Positions 1 to 10,600 of a stretch of 64,000 nt of DNA are shown here, one piece after another. The notes under the pieces were generated by a model. It saw nothing but the letters and a program-made list of their open reading frames with translations. It ran no database searches and was not told the origin of the DNA. The translations under genes and the position numbers were made by a program. The number at the start of each line of letters is the position of its first letter. Position 1 is the stretch's first letter. Origin of the DNA: Hysterangium stoloniferum (Eukaryota > Basidiomycota > Agaricomycetes > Hysterangiales > Hysterangiaceae); the NCBI GenBank assembly GCA_015178975.1, contig WHVD01000008.1, positions 806,001 through 870,000 of the forward strand, given 5' to 3'.

Positions 1-1031
1 TAAGTCGGTAACGAGTGGGAGTGGATACTTATCTTTCCGTGTGATGGAATTTAACCCTCTGAAATCGACACAGAGTCGAAGAGAGCCGTCCTTCTTTCGG
101 ACAAAAAGGACGGGTGCTCCATACGGAGACTTTGAGGGACGGATAAAACCTATCGACAGATGTTCATCCAGGAACTCCTGAATAGACGAAAGTTCCGATT
201 GGGATAATGGGTAAATAGGTCCTAATGGAGGGTTTGAACCAGGCTCAATATCGATTTTTAAGTCGTAGGGCCTATGTGGTGCAAGCCTGTCAGCTTTTTG
301 CTTACTGAAAATGTCCGCGAAATCATGGTATTTTTCGGGAACTCCTTCCAGATCGGCTTTTAGCTCGGATAATTCTGGAGTCGCAAAACGTCCAGATGCT
401 TCATCAACTTTTAAGCTGATCGAAAAACATTGCGAGCCATCCAGTTTACTCGCCCTAACAAATGCCGAAGCGTTGATGAGAGAGATTTTTGGGGGCTCGG
501 AAGTTTCGATAGAAGCCGGAGATGCCGTTGATGCCGAAAAGGCGTTGGCCGGAAAAGACGCTGCAGGAGGAACGGAAGTGTCGGGAGTCCGGAAAGTAAT
601 ACTGCCCAATACCCAGTCAACCAACGGATTATATCGGGTGAGCCAGTTGTATCCAAGAACTGCCGAACAGCTAGAGTCCAACTGTGTTACGAAAAATGTA
701 ACCGTCTGGGATGTTCCACAAGGGAACCGGATAGACATGTCGCAGGCTTGAGTAATTGCCATATTGCTAGTGCCGTCAAACAAACGCAAGGAAATTGCGG
801 GAACAGAATGGAGTTTCAGATTATGTTTCGTGGCAAAGGTGGTATCTACAAAACAGTGTGTGGAGCCGGAATCTATTAGAGCTCGGAACACTAAATTTCC
901 AAGAAAGTCAGAGACGAGTTTTACAAATAATAAATCGGGATTAGAGAGAGCGGACGCGTTGAGACGGACAACCTCGGAAACACAGAGAGAGTCAACGCAA
1001 CCCTCTGTCCGTGCAGATTCCGGAGGGTTGC
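1..1031 (-). CDS. pol: Pol of element A, protease and start of RT (partial)
   Basis: Downstream of gag on the minus strand lies an aspartic-protease-like region with a DSGSTHCF active-site motif (about 850-890). It is followed by a linker and the start of reverse transcriptase (about 1-200), where the conserved [17 protein letters not shown] block can be read. The visible frame stays open to the window edge and no separate start codon is evident, so it is probably expressed together with gag as in other Ty3-like elements. The same regions occur in element B at 3465-4400. Confidence 0.75.
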
Positions 1032-2258
1032 TTACTCTTTTTTTGACTCCGTGGCGGGTTTTTCCTTAGACGTCGTAGTCGTAGTGGAAGTTGCTGCACG
1101 AGCCTTGGAAGAGCTGGATTTAACGGTACAGTCGGAAACCTTGTGTCCGCCTTTCCCGCAGAAAAGGCAGAGGTCGTTGTCCATACGTCGTTGTTTCTCC
1201 TTCGGGGTGAGTTTACCGTCGGTACCCAACAAATGGGAAATGTCGGGTTTGTCGGAAGTTGACTGTTTTTCCTTGTTGGATTTCTTGTCTTTCTTCCAGT
1301 CGGAATTTGATTTGCCAGTATTAGTGCCAGAGCCGGTATTATTGCCTGAGTTGTTGCCGGAAGACTTGCTAGTTGATGCCTTGTTGTTCTGAGAACGTTC
1401 TGTCGGGTTCTCTCGAGAGACCTCGGCTTTTCGTTCCCAATAACGGGCATTGGATGTTTGAGCTTTCATCCGCATGAGTTGGAGAGTTTTTGGCTTCCCA
1501 TCTTTGCAGATTTCGTCTTTAAGGCGTGACGGAAGTCCCATATAGAAATGGTGCCTGAGGGCGGAATCGTCCCATCCACATCGTGCGGCGAGGGTATTGA
1601 ACTTGACGAGATAATCAGAAACTCGTTGATTGTCCTTCATCTTGAGCGTCATTAGTTCGTTTTCTGCTTCGCCGGATTGATCGTAAGGTCCGAAATTAGT
1701 TTCCAGTTCTTCCACGAAAGCATCCCAGTTGTCAAGCCATACGGGTGTCTCGTCGGATATTCCGGATAGTCCGGGTTCGAACCAATCCTGAGCGGTATCC
1801 TTGAGATATGAGAGCGCAAAATTGACTTTTCGACTGTCAGATTTAAAAGCATTGGGTCGATCACGGAAACTGAAACGGCATTGAAGAAGGAAATTCTTCA
1901 ATTTTTTCGGATCCTTGCCGGTAAATGGTTCAGGTTCTTTGACTCCGGTGCGGGATGATTCTTTGCTATCCTCAGCGGATTTCAAATAGTCAGCGAATTT
2001 CACAATGGAGTTGATAAACAACATTTCAGTCGGTTCGTCGGGAGATTTCTTTTTCGATGTCTCCGGCTGATCTTCTGCTTCGTTGTCGGAAGTATGGGGA
2101 TCATTGGGATCCTTCGTTACCTCGGTAACCTCCTCGGTAACTTCTTCGATTGAAGCTGATGTTGTCGGCTGAATTGGGGTTTCGGGTTGGGTGGTGTAAA
2201 GTTGCAATGGGGATTGAAGTTGGGATGGTCCTTCGGCAGCTTTGCGTTTGGGACCCAT
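1032..2258 (-). CDS. gag: Gag polyprotein of element A
   Basis: A 408-residue reading frame with the layout of a chromovirus Gag. It has an acidic, Thr/Glu-rich N-terminus (about residues 1-80), a central retrotransposon capsid-like domain (about 100-270, with aromatic and WxD-type motifs), a Ser/Asn/Lys-rich linker (about 285-345) and a C-terminal CCHC zinc knuckle, [14 protein letters not shown] (C-X2-C-X4-H-X4-C). Family knowledge says it forms the virus-like particle and packages element RNA. It begins 35 bp inside the LTR and is followed directly by the protease region. Confidence 0.85.
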   Translation of the reverse strand: MGPKRKAAEGPSQLQSPLQLYTTQPETPIQPTTSASIEEVTEEVTEVTKDPNDPHTSDNEAEDQPETSKKKSPDEPTEMLFINSIVKFADYLKSAEDSKESSRTGVKEPEPFTGKDPKKLKNFLLQCRFSFRDRPNAFKSDSRKVNFALSYLKDTAQDWFEPGLSGISDETPVWLDNWDAFVEELETNFGPYDQSGEAENELMTLKMKDNQRVSDYLVKFNTLAARCGWDDSALRHHFYMGLPSRLKDEICKDGKPKTLQLMRMKAQTSNARYWERKAEVSRENPTERSQNNKASTSKSSGNNSGNNTGSGTNTGKSNSDWKKDKKSNKEKQSTSDKPDISHLLGTDGKLTPKEKQRRMDNDLCLFCGKGGHKVSDCTVKSSSSKARAATSTTTTTSKEKPATESKKE

Positions 2259-2292
2259 GATGAGCGAGTTGCAGAGTTGAGATCTGATATAC

Positions 2293-2855
2293 TGTTAAGT
2301 GCCGTGTCGGGAACTTATTCCGGAACTATCGGGAAGTCACCGGGAAGTCGGAAACTCGTGGATAGGGTCAGGACGTCCGCTTCAGCTTATGTGCTGCACC
2401 TCTACGCAAACGCTCAATGTCCTTAATTTCGGAAGTGAACTAACGACGGAGGATATGGATATTCAGAGTTCCGAAGAGTTCCGAATATCGAGCGTACAGA
2501 AAGACGGGAGGAGGAATAAGAAACTAAGTCGATATCAGATCTAAAGTAAAGTACAAATTCGCGGAAACTAATATAAGTCTACTCGTTATTGTACTACAAA
2601 CTGAGACCATAATAAGACGGAAACGGAAGTATTCTTAAAACGGAAATACAATAAGACATATTAGGAAGACAATATTCCGAGACGGGAATACAACAACAAA
2701 CGAGTGAATACTTGTCAACAGACAAATTACCAAATGCGGAACAAACGAAGAACGCGGATGATACGGTAACTATGATGTTCCGTAGTCGGATATCGGATAT
2801 CGAAAGTGGGAGATCGGAAGTCGGATATTGAAACATCCGGGAACGGGTCGTAACA
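2293..2855 (-). repeat. 5' LTR of element A
   Basis: A 563-bp LTR. Read on the minus strand it begins TGTTACGACCCG and ends CACTTAACA, giving TG...CA ends. Both ends align with the B LTR at 8487-9030. The stretch just inside it (about 2265-2292), where a primer binding site is expected, reads GTATATCAGATC in element orientation; this is only weakly like an initiator-tRNA-type site. Confidence 0.85.
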
Positions 2856-3390
2856 CTCAGGCACCATTTCTATATGGGACTTCCATCACGCCTTAAAGAT
2901 GAGATCTGCAAAGATGGGAAGCTGAAAACTCTCCAACTCATACAGATTAAAGCTCAAACATCTGATGCCCGTTATTGGGAACAAAAAGCCAAGGTCTCTC
3001 GAGAGAACCTGACGGAACGATCTCAGAACAACAAGGTGTCGACTAGCAAGTCTTCCAGCAACAACTCAGGCAATATGTAACACCGGCAACTCTGGCACTA
3101 ATACTGGCAAATCAAACTCCAACTGGAAAAAAGACAAGAAATCCAACAAGGATAAACAGTCAAATTCTGACAAAACCAACATTTCCCATTTGTTGGGCAC
3201 CAACGGTAAACTCACCCTGAAGGAGAAACAATGACATATGGACAATGACCTCTGCCTTTTCTGCGGGAAAGGCGGACACAAGGTTTCCGACTGTACTGTT
3301 AAATCTAACTCTTCCAAGGCCCACACAGCAACTTCCACTACGACTACAATGTCTAAGGAAAAACCCACCATGGAGTCGAAAAAAGAGTAA
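2856..3390 (+). pseudogene. gag: Gag remnant of element B
   Basis: The 3' part of a gag gene closely related to the A gag. It contains the end of the capsid-like domain, the Ser/Asn-rich linker and the CCHC knuckle [14 protein letters not shown] (near 3255-3296). It starts abruptly at the A LTR junction and is broken, so it is treated as a fossil. Confidence 0.8.
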
Positions 3391-3464
3391 GCAACCCTCC
3401 GGAATCTGCATGGACAGAGGGTTGCATTGACTCTCTCTGTGTTTCTGAGGTTATCCATCTCAAC

Positions 3465-4103
3465 ATGTCTGCTCTCTCTAATCCCGATTCATTATTTGTA
3501 AAACTCGTCTCTGACTTTCTTGGAAATTTAGTGTTCCGAGCTCTGATAGATTCTGGCTCCACACACTGTTTTGTAGATACCACCTTTGCCATGAAACATA
3601 ATCTGAAACTCCATTCTGTTCCCACAATTTCCTTGCATTTGTTTGACGGCACTAGCAATACGGCAATTACCCAAGCCTGCGACATGTCTATCCAGTTCCC
3701 TTGTGGAACATCCCAGATGGTTACTTTTTTCGTAACACAGTTGGACTCTAGCTGTTCGGTAGTTCTTGGATACAACTGGCTCACCCGATATAATCTGTTG
3801 ATTGACTGGGTATTGGGCAGTATTAATTTCCGAATTCCCGACACTTCGGTTCCTCCTGCAGTGTCTTTTCCGGCCAATGCCTTTTCAGCATTAATGGCAT
3901 CAACGGCTTCTATCGAAACCTCTGCACCTCCAAAAATCTCTCTCATCAACGCTTCGGCATTTGTTAGGGCGAGTAAACTGGATGGTTCACAGTGTTTTTC
4001 AATCAGCTTAAAAGTTGATGAAGCATCTGGACGTTTTGTGACTCCAGAACTATGTATCCAAGCTAAAAGCCGACCTGGAAGGAGTTCCCAAAAGATACCA
4101 TGA
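3465..4103 (+). CDS. pol: Aspartic protease region of element B
   Basis: A 212-residue frame matching the protease of the same family, with active site [10 protein letters not shown] near residue 27 and a downstream [11 protein letters not shown]-type flap and hydrophobic block near residues 95-105. In Ty3-like elements this enzyme cuts the Gag-Pol precursor. The stretch 4104-4461 carries the linker and the beginning of RT in other frames; the element is broken here. Confidence 0.75.
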   Translation: MSALSNPDSLFVKLVSDFLGNLVFRALIDSGSTHCFVDTTFAMKHNLKLHSVPTISLHLFDGTSNTAITQACDMSIQFPCGTSQMVTFFVTQLDSSCSVVLGYNWLTRYNLLIDWVLGSINFRIPDTSVPPAVSFPANAFSALMASTASIETSAPPKISLINASAFVRASKLDGSQCFSISLKVDEASGRFVTPELCIQAKSRPGRSSQKIP

Positions 4104-4461
4104 TTTTGCGGACATTTTCAGTAAGCAAAAAGCTGACTGGCTTGCACCACACAGGCCCTACGACTTAAAAATCGATATTGAGCCCGGTTCAAACCCTCCA
4201 TTAGGACCTATTTACCCATTATCCCAATCAGAACTTTCATCTATTCGGGAGTTCTTGGATGAACATCTGTCAATAGGTTTTATTTATCCCTCAAAGTCTC
4301 CGTACAGAGCGCCTGTCCTTTTCATCAGAAAGAAGGATGGCTCCCTTTGACTCTGCATCGATTTCAGAGGATTAAATTCCATCACACAGAAAGATAAGTA
4401 TCCACTTCCACTCATTACCGATTTACTCAATGCCCCACGGAAAGCTCGGATATACACCAAA

Positions 4462-7080
4462 ATGGACATCAAACACGCCTATCATTTGGTCCAAATTGCC
4501 GAGGGTGATGAATGGAAAACTGCTTTTCGGACTCGCTATGGATCCTTTGAATGGTTGGTTATGCCATTCGGCCTTACCAACGCCCCTTCTGCTTTTCAAC
4601 GTTTTGTTAATGATATATTTTCCGACATGTTTGATGTATGTGTTATAGTCTATTTGGACGACATTTTGGTATTTTCCGAGGATCCCGCTCTTCACGATGA
4701 ACAAGTCCATGAAGTTTTCTGTAGACTTCGCAAAAATGGTCTTTTCACCAACAGTAAAAAATGTTATTTTGACATGGATTCTATTGAATACTTAGGTTTC
4801 ATTATCGGACCTGATGGTCTCCATATGGACGAAACCAAGGTTCAAGTTGTCTGTGATTGGCCTGAACCACGGAAAGTCAAGGATATTCAGTCATTTTTAG
4901 GTTTTGCCAACTTTTACCATCATTTTATTCGGAATTACTCGGATATTACAATACCACTTACCCACCTTACCCATAAAACTCAACCATGGGTCTTTGACGA
5001 CAAATGCCGCTCTGCTTTCCAGACTTTGAAAAATGCTTTCACTTCTGCCCCAATTCTTTCTCATTGGAAACCTGATGTTCCGATTATTGTGGAAACCGAT
5101 GCTTCTGATTATGCAATTGCTGCGATTCTTTCCATTCAAGATTCTGATGGTGACATTCATCCAGTCGCATTCCTTTCTCGGACACTGAAAGTGTCTGAAC
5201 TCAACTACAATGATCATGATAAGGAACTTTTGGCAATTTTTGAAGCTTTCAAACATTGGCACCATTATCTTGAAGGTTCCGCAACTCCCATTGATGTCAT
5301 TACCGATCACAAAAATCTTGAATATTTTTCTATCACTAAGCTTTTAACCCACCAGCAAGCCCGCTGGTCTGAATTCCTTTCCACTTTCAACATGATTATC
5401 TGTTTCCAACCTGGACGTCTTGGTGGAAAACCAGATGCCATGACTCGACGATGGGACGTCTATCCTAAAGAGGGGGAAAGTAACTACACCGTTGTTAATC
5501 TGCATAACTTGAAACCGGTTTTTACAACACAACAACTTTCTACATCTATTCGAGCGACTTCCCTCTACTATCCAATTATGCGTAGTGTTATGATTATGGA
5601 CATTGAACAATTACATCAAGATATCCTTTCTACACTCACTTCTGATCTGGCTCTCAAGCCACACCTAGAAGTTCCTGATAATCCCGACCAACCCCAATGG
5701 TCACAAGACTCTCATGGTTTTATCCATCTCGATGGATGTATCTACATTCCAGATTCCAACAATCTCCAACTCCACGTACTTCAGTACAAACACAATCATC
5801 CAATCTCCAGACATTATGGCATTAACAATACTCTTGGTTTAATCCGTAGAGAATATACTTGGCTCAACCTCCGAGATTTTGTAACCCAGTTCTGTAAGTC
5901 ATGCACCACCTGCTTACGCTCTAAGACCCAAAGGCATAAGCCGTACAGCCTTCTCAAACAACTCCTGATACCGGAAAAACCCTGGAACTCAATTTCCATG
6001 GATTTTATCGAACAACTTCCAACGTCTGAAGGCTTTACATCCATTCTAGTTGTTGTGAATCGATTCTCGAAACAAGGCATTTTCATACCCACTCATGATA
6101 CAATGACATCCTTACAATTAGTGGAACTTTTCATTATTCACATATTTTCCAAACACAGAGTTCTGTCTCATGTAACTTCCGATCAAGGTTCCAAGTTCAT
6201 CTCCCATTTCTTCCAGGCCCTCGGAAAAGCCCTCGACATGAAACTACACTTCACCTTGGGATATCACCCAGAAGGTGATGGACAAACGGAACGTGTAAAT
6301 CAAACATTGGAACAATATCTCCACATCTATTGCAATTATCAACAGGACAACTGGAAATCCCTTCTTCCGATCGTGGAATTTGCCTACAATAACTCTCCGA
6401 ATGCAACTACCAGCATCTCTCCTTTTTTCACCAACAAAGGCTATAATCCGAATCTCACAGTACATTCTGAACGAGATTTGGCTTCTGCTTGTGCTCAAGA
6501 ATTTATTACCGACCTCAATGAATTACATCAAGAACTTCGGAAAGCTATTTCTTCCACACAGGAATATTACCAATGTTCTGTGGACAAAAACAGGATCCCA
6601 CCTCCTAATTTTAAAATCGGTGATCAGGTCTTTGTAAAAGCTCAATTCTTCCGTACTACCCGACCTTCTACAAAACTCGCTGAGAAATTCTTAGGCCCTT
6701 TTGAAATTATAGCACAAGCCAGTTCACTCTCATGGACTCTCCGACTTCCCGATAGTATGCGAGCAGTCCACCCCATTTTCCATGTTTCCATGTTAGAACC
6801 CTGTGTTCCTAACAAAATCCCAGAATGTATTCAACCTCCGTCCCCTCCGGTCATCATTGACGGAGAACCTGAATTTGAAGTTTCCGAAATTTTGGATTCT
6901 AAAATCGACAATTGCCGACGTACTTGTAAATTTTTCTATTTAGTCAAATGGGCAGGTTATGAAGGTACCGACGAGGAAACTTCATGGATATTGGCCACAG
7001 AACTTGGACATGCTATGGAAATTGTTACTGACTTCCACACAGCTTATCCAAGCAAACCCAGACCTTTATCATCACTCTGA
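4462..7080 (+). CDS. pol: RT-RNase H-integrase-chromodomain of element B
   Basis: An 872-residue frame covering most of pol. RT comes first, with the catalytic YLDD at residues 64-67. RNase H follows (about 205-320, DASDYA block). The integrase comes next, with an HHCC zinc-binding region (about 440-485), a DDE core (about 505-660, starting near SMDFIEQLP and including TSDQGSKF) and a C-terminal domain. It ends with a chromodomain (about 815-865, FYLVKWAGYEG...ETSW). The chromodomain assigns the element to the chromoviruses, which are known to direct integration to heterochromatin. The order RT-RH-IN is Ty3/gypsy and excludes copia. Confidence 0.88.
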   Translation: MDIKHAYHLVQIAEGDEWKTAFRTRYGSFEWLVMPFGLTNAPSAFQRFVNDIFSDMFDVCVIVYLDDILVFSEDPALHDEQVHEVFCRLRKNGLFTNSKKCYFDMDSIEYLGFIIGPDGLHMDETKVQVVCDWPEPRKVKDIQSFLGFANFYHHFIRNYSDITIPLTHLTHKTQPWVFDDKCRSAFQTLKNAFTSAPILSHWKPDVPIIVETDASDYAIAAILSIQDSDGDIHPVAFLSRTLKVSELNYNDHDKELLAIFEAFKHWHHYLEGSATPIDVITDHKNLEYFSITKLLTHQQARWSEFLSTFNMIICFQPGRLGGKPDAMTRRWDVYPKEGESNYTVVNLHNLKPVFTTQQLSTSIRATSLYYPIMRSVMIMDIEQLHQDILSTLTSDLALKPHLEVPDNPDQPQWSQDSHGFIHLDGCIYIPDSNNLQLHVLQYKHNHPISRHYGINNTLGLIRREYTWLNLRDFVTQFCKSCTTCLRSKTQRHKPYSLLKQLLIPEKPWNSISMDFIEQLPTSEGFTSILVVVNRFSKQGIFIPTHDTMTSLQLVELFIIHIFSKHRVLSHVTSDQGSKFISHFFQALGKALDMKLHFTLGYHPEGDGQTERVNQTLEQYLHIYCNYQQDNWKSLLPIVEFAYNNSPNATTSISPFFTNKGYNPNLTVHSERDLASACAQEFITDLNELHQELRKAISSTQEYYQCSVDKNRIPPPNFKIGDQVFVKAQFFRTTRPSTKLAEKFLGPFEIIAQASSLSWTLRLPDSMRAVHPIFHVSMLEPCVPNKIPECIQPPSPPVIIDGEPEFEVSEILDSKIDNCRRTCKFFYLVKWAGYEGTDEETSWILATELGHAMEIVTDFHTAYPSKPRPLSSL

Positions 7081-7103
7081 CCTTTTTCCCATTTTCTTTC
7101 TGT

Positions 7104-8191
7104 TCAGTTTCCGATACTTCTGACATCACACTCACTCTTTGAAATCATACAAGTCAAAAATATATTTGCAACTATTTTAATGTTTCTGACCACCCCAAAT
7201 TCTCCTTCTGCTTCTACTCCCATATCATCCGCAATCTCCACACTTTCCACCATATCCTGTACCTCTTCATCTTCACTTTCTGGCCCCTTTCTTGACTCCC
7301 ACCTTTTCTCGACATATTCCGCCAATGGATCATTAGGCTGTTCCTGTGCCCTATCGGAAAACCTCTCGGATACTGTGATAACACCGATGCTAACCATTAC
7401 CTTCTCCAGAAACTCGTTTTGCCTCCGGAAGTTCCAGATCAACGAATGGAAACCCTTTTCCTGGATATCATTATGGCGATCCAGTGTGTCCCACATTTTC
7501 ATGACTTCCGTCCCGATAAAAACCAATGCGTCGATGGTGTCCTTGAGGAGCCCAATGCCCGTATTATCCGTGTTCGGCACCTCAGTTTCCGCAGTCTTAG
7601 CTACTCCCGAACCTTCCACATCGTTAGTTTTCTGAGCCTTCTCACCTTTTGGAACCCTTTTCGCGGTGAGAGTGCATGGAAGTTTGAGAACCGTGCAGGG
7701 ATAGCAAGTTCCACCCCATTTTACCTTCTGTTTCCAACACGTCATACTCTGTATGGAACATCGATAACACGGAGTGTCGTGGACGACTTCCATCCATTCC
7801 GGAGCCTTGACCTTTTGCTTCTGTTTCGGAAGTTAATCAATTACTGATCTTTTGCAGAGGCACTTACTTTAGGACTCGAAGGCCCAGCTTCTCCCTCTAC
7901 CTCCACAGCTTTTTGCTGTACCCAATAGTTATCATTTTGGAACCACGGAAATTTATGGATCGAACTTACCTTTCCTTCCCTTATCTCCTCACTTTTTTTT
8001 GCCACCTCAGACTCCCACTGTAATTTTTCCGCCTCTTCCTTCTTCTTCTGAGCCTCCACCATTTTCCGTATCCACGCTTCTTTTTCCGCCTTCGCTTGCT
8101 CCAACTCCCGTTTTTCCGCCTCTTCCACCTCTTTCAACTCCCGCATCAAAACCTTTTCCTCCTCCTCTTGTTGCCGTTTCATTTCCTCCAT
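7104..8191 (-). CDS. Antisense accessory gene in element B (coiled coil + Zn2Cys6-like cluster)
   Basis: Two minus-strand frames lie opposite to pol, between pol and the 3' LTR. The first (8191-7841, 116 aa) is Glu/Lys/Gln-rich and strongly predicts a coiled coil. The second (7793-7104, 229 aa) opens with six cysteines spaced C-X2-C-X6-C-X10-C-X2-C-X6-C, which fits the fungal Zn2Cys6 pattern, followed by an acidic tail. The short gap between them (about 7821-7867) has a GTAAGT donor, a branch-like sequence and a CAG acceptor, so it looks like a small intron. The N-terminal part may extend to about 8294 and appears to carry a break. Function is unknown; a DNA-binding or regulatory role is inference. 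Confidence 0.6.
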
Positions 8192-8474
8192 CCTCTGTCA
8201 TTTTTGTTGAAGTTCTGCAACCTTCGACATTTTTTGAAGAGCGGAAATTTCGGTGTCTGAATCTTCTGGGGTAGTGATGAATAATGGCCGATGAATCGAC
8301 ATGCAAGTTGTGGATAAAGAAACAAAAACGTTAATTCGAATATTTGGAGGTTTTTATACTCAGAACAACAGCTGAAACTCTCACCTCCAGAATTGCATAA
8401 ATTTCACAACACATAATAATCAGCCGTCGCTTCAATCACTCAGTACCTAATCGCCTCTATGGGACTTTGGCCTA

Positions 8475-8486
8475 ACAGGGGGGTAC
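8475..8486 (+). other. Polypurine tract of element B
   Basis: A G-run within AACAGGGGGGTAC directly precedes the TG of the 3' LTR, the position and composition expected for the plus-strand primer of reverse transcription. Confidence 0.65.
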
Positions 8487-9030
8487 TGTTACAACCCATT
8501 CCCGGATGTTTCAATATCCGACTCCCGATCTCCGACTACAGAACATCATAGTTACCATATCCTCCACATTCTTCCCTTGTTCTGCATTTGGTAATTTGTC
8601 CATTGACAAGTATTCACTTGTTTGTCTATTATATTCCCATTTCAGAATATTGTCTCCCCGATATGTCTTATTGTATTTCCATTTTAAGAATACTTTCATT
8701 TCCATCTTATTATGGTCTCAGTTTGTAGTACAATAACGAGAAGACTTATATTTATTTCCACGAATTTGTACTTTACCTTAGATCTGATATCAACTTAGTT
8801 TCTTATTCCTTCTTCCATCTTTCTGTACGCTCGATATTTGGAACTCTTTGGAACTCTGAATATCTGTATCTTCCATTGTAAGTCTCACCTCTGAAATTAA
8901 GGACTTTGAGCATTTGCGTAGAGGTGCAGCACATAAGCTGAAGCCAACATCCTGACCCTATCCAACAGTTCCCAACTTTCTGGTGACTTTCTGATAGTTC
9001 CGGAATAAGTTCCTGACACGGTACTTAACA
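8487..9030 (+). repeat. 3' LTR of element B
   Basis: A 544-bp LTR beginning TGTTACAACCC and ending ACTTAACA, homologous along its length to the A LTR at 2293-2855. It contains the CACATAAGCTGAAGCC motif (near 8930) that recurs in the other LTRs of this group. Confidence 0.85.
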
Positions 9031-10600
9031 ACATCCAGATTTGTAATGTTCCATCTATTGGTCTCCATCCTTGCATCACTCTATATGTATGTAGTTCTGC
9101 CTTCTCCATTAGTATTTTCCTTTGTTCTGTTTTCATTCAGATAAGTGCTGGATTTCCATATATATGCCACTCATGTATCATAGTATTAGGACAATCAGAA
9201 TATCGGCTCAGAACACTTGTATACCTCTCTCATAGTCCCGCTCTAAGTATCCCGCTCCCACCTTTGCTTGCACTCACTCACTCTTGGTCTCTGACCTTGC
9301 AACCCACTACTGTCCTTTGGCTTCTGATGGGTGACTTACCAAGAGGACTATTCGACAGGATTGATTTTCCACCTGCCTGAAATTTAAAGACATCTGACAG
9401 TAACTTGCAAGGGCACAGCACATAAGCTGAAGCCAAGTCCTTCTGTTTGGTCCCCATCAGTCTTCCAACATCAGTCAGTTTTCTGTTCTTAACAGCACAA
9501 TACATATGTTGAAGCCAGGTTGCACTTGTTAGAAGGCTAGTTACAGGCCATTTATGTGCAGGCAAGCCTCCATTTCATCTTCACTGAATCCAGTCTGGCC
9601 AGAGCAATTGCTTCATTCAGCCCAGTTAGAGAGTGGGTATGAGAGATACTCACACAGGTGTGGTTAATGGGCCACAGTTCAATTCTGAACATCCATCTAT
9701 TGCAAGAAGTACTCAAGCCACAAATCAGCAGTACCCACTGTTCCTTTGGTTGTACTATAAACATTCTTTCAACAGTAAATGAAGATGGGTAGTAAATAGA
9801 CATATAAAGTTTTATCCACATTGATCACAGCATTGACCTATGTAGACCAACAACAGACATTACTGTCAACCATGTTTACTTTTAATTGTTATCTGGGTCA
9901 GCCACTACAGAGCATTTGTCATCACTGAATACAAGTCATAAAGTCTCATCACAAGTCTGAAGTGTGGCGCTCATACTGTCAAATCTTGTGATATCTTCAG
10001 ATATGTGTTGACGCAAAGGGGGGGGTATACATCGGTACACCGTGGACGCGAACAAAAAGCGTTAGGATTACTAAGCTACTATACATAATTACGTAGTTTA
10101 GCATGAAGTATTCTAGGACCCACAAATGTCATTACGTTGAGATTATTACCGAGCGGCCATAACTTCAACAATATGTTGCTAACTTGACTACTGTCAGGAT
10201 AATCTGAGAATTGTAAATAAAGTGATTGATTATGGGTCGACTATGGATCCATGGTAGTATACTATATTAGGTGTATTTGGGTGGGGACCTCGGTTACCCT
10301 AAGCGGAGGTCCCCCACGTAGTTCACCACTATGTATTAGTGCTCTGTGGGGATCAGTTCTATACACGTTCTAGTTATCTCATCTATAATTCTGCGATATG
10401 AAAAGTTTATATTTACTAGAGTTTTGTATTATCTCCTAGAGTTTAGTTTTAACATTATGATATGGGGGACGGAAAATTGTTCGATAGGTTTTGGATTGTC
10501 TACGAGTTTAGTCCTCCTCCCATATGCATCTCGGTAGCTGTAAGTATGTCACGTATCTTTTAAAAATATTAATTCGATTAAATAAAGACAACATCGATAC
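9031..10600. other. Non-coding stretch with an LTR remnant
   Basis: No gene was recognised. The part 9185-9500 is related to the LTR at 32614-33978: both share the block ending GTTCTTAACA and the CACATAAGCTGAAGCC motif, so it is a decayed LTR on the plus strand. 9500-10010 has no assignable content. A G-run at 10017-10025 precedes TATACATCGG. 10030-10600 is ordinary AT-rich intergenic sequence downstream of the next gene. Confidence 0.5.

Larger units (their letters stand above)
1..2855 (-). mobile_element. Ty3/gypsy chromovirus-like element A (5' part, cut by window edge)
   Basis: LTR retrotransposon read on the minus strand: 5' LTR at 2293-2855, then gag, then protease and the start of reverse transcriptase running off the left edge. 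It sits inside the gag region of element B, because the bases just right of its LTR continue the gag sequence that A itself carries at about 1550. The visible part looks whole and keeps many CpG dinucleotides, which suggests it is younger than B. The 3' half and the second LTR lie outside the window, so the target-site duplication cannot be checked. Confidence 0.88.
2856..9030 (+). mobile_element. Ty3/gypsy chromovirus element B (5' end displaced by element A)
   Basis: Plus-strand relative of A. From left to right: the gag remainder, protease, RT, RNase H, integrase and chromodomain, an antisense accessory gene, a polypurine tract and the 3' LTR. Its 5' LTR and first half of gag should lie left of element A, outside the window. 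It is broken (roughly three or more breaks) and has fewer CpG sites than A, so it is probably an older insertion into which A jumped. Confidence 0.88.

Noticed and set aside
1760-1785. GGTTCGAACC-like tRNA T-loop signature
   Set aside because: It lies inside the gag frame of element A and no acceptor stem or anticodon arm can be built around it.
7180-7847. Plus-strand frames 7180-7635 and 7419-7847
   Set aside because: They are shadows of the minus-strand accessory gene, with biased Ser/Pro composition from the complementary acidic sequence.
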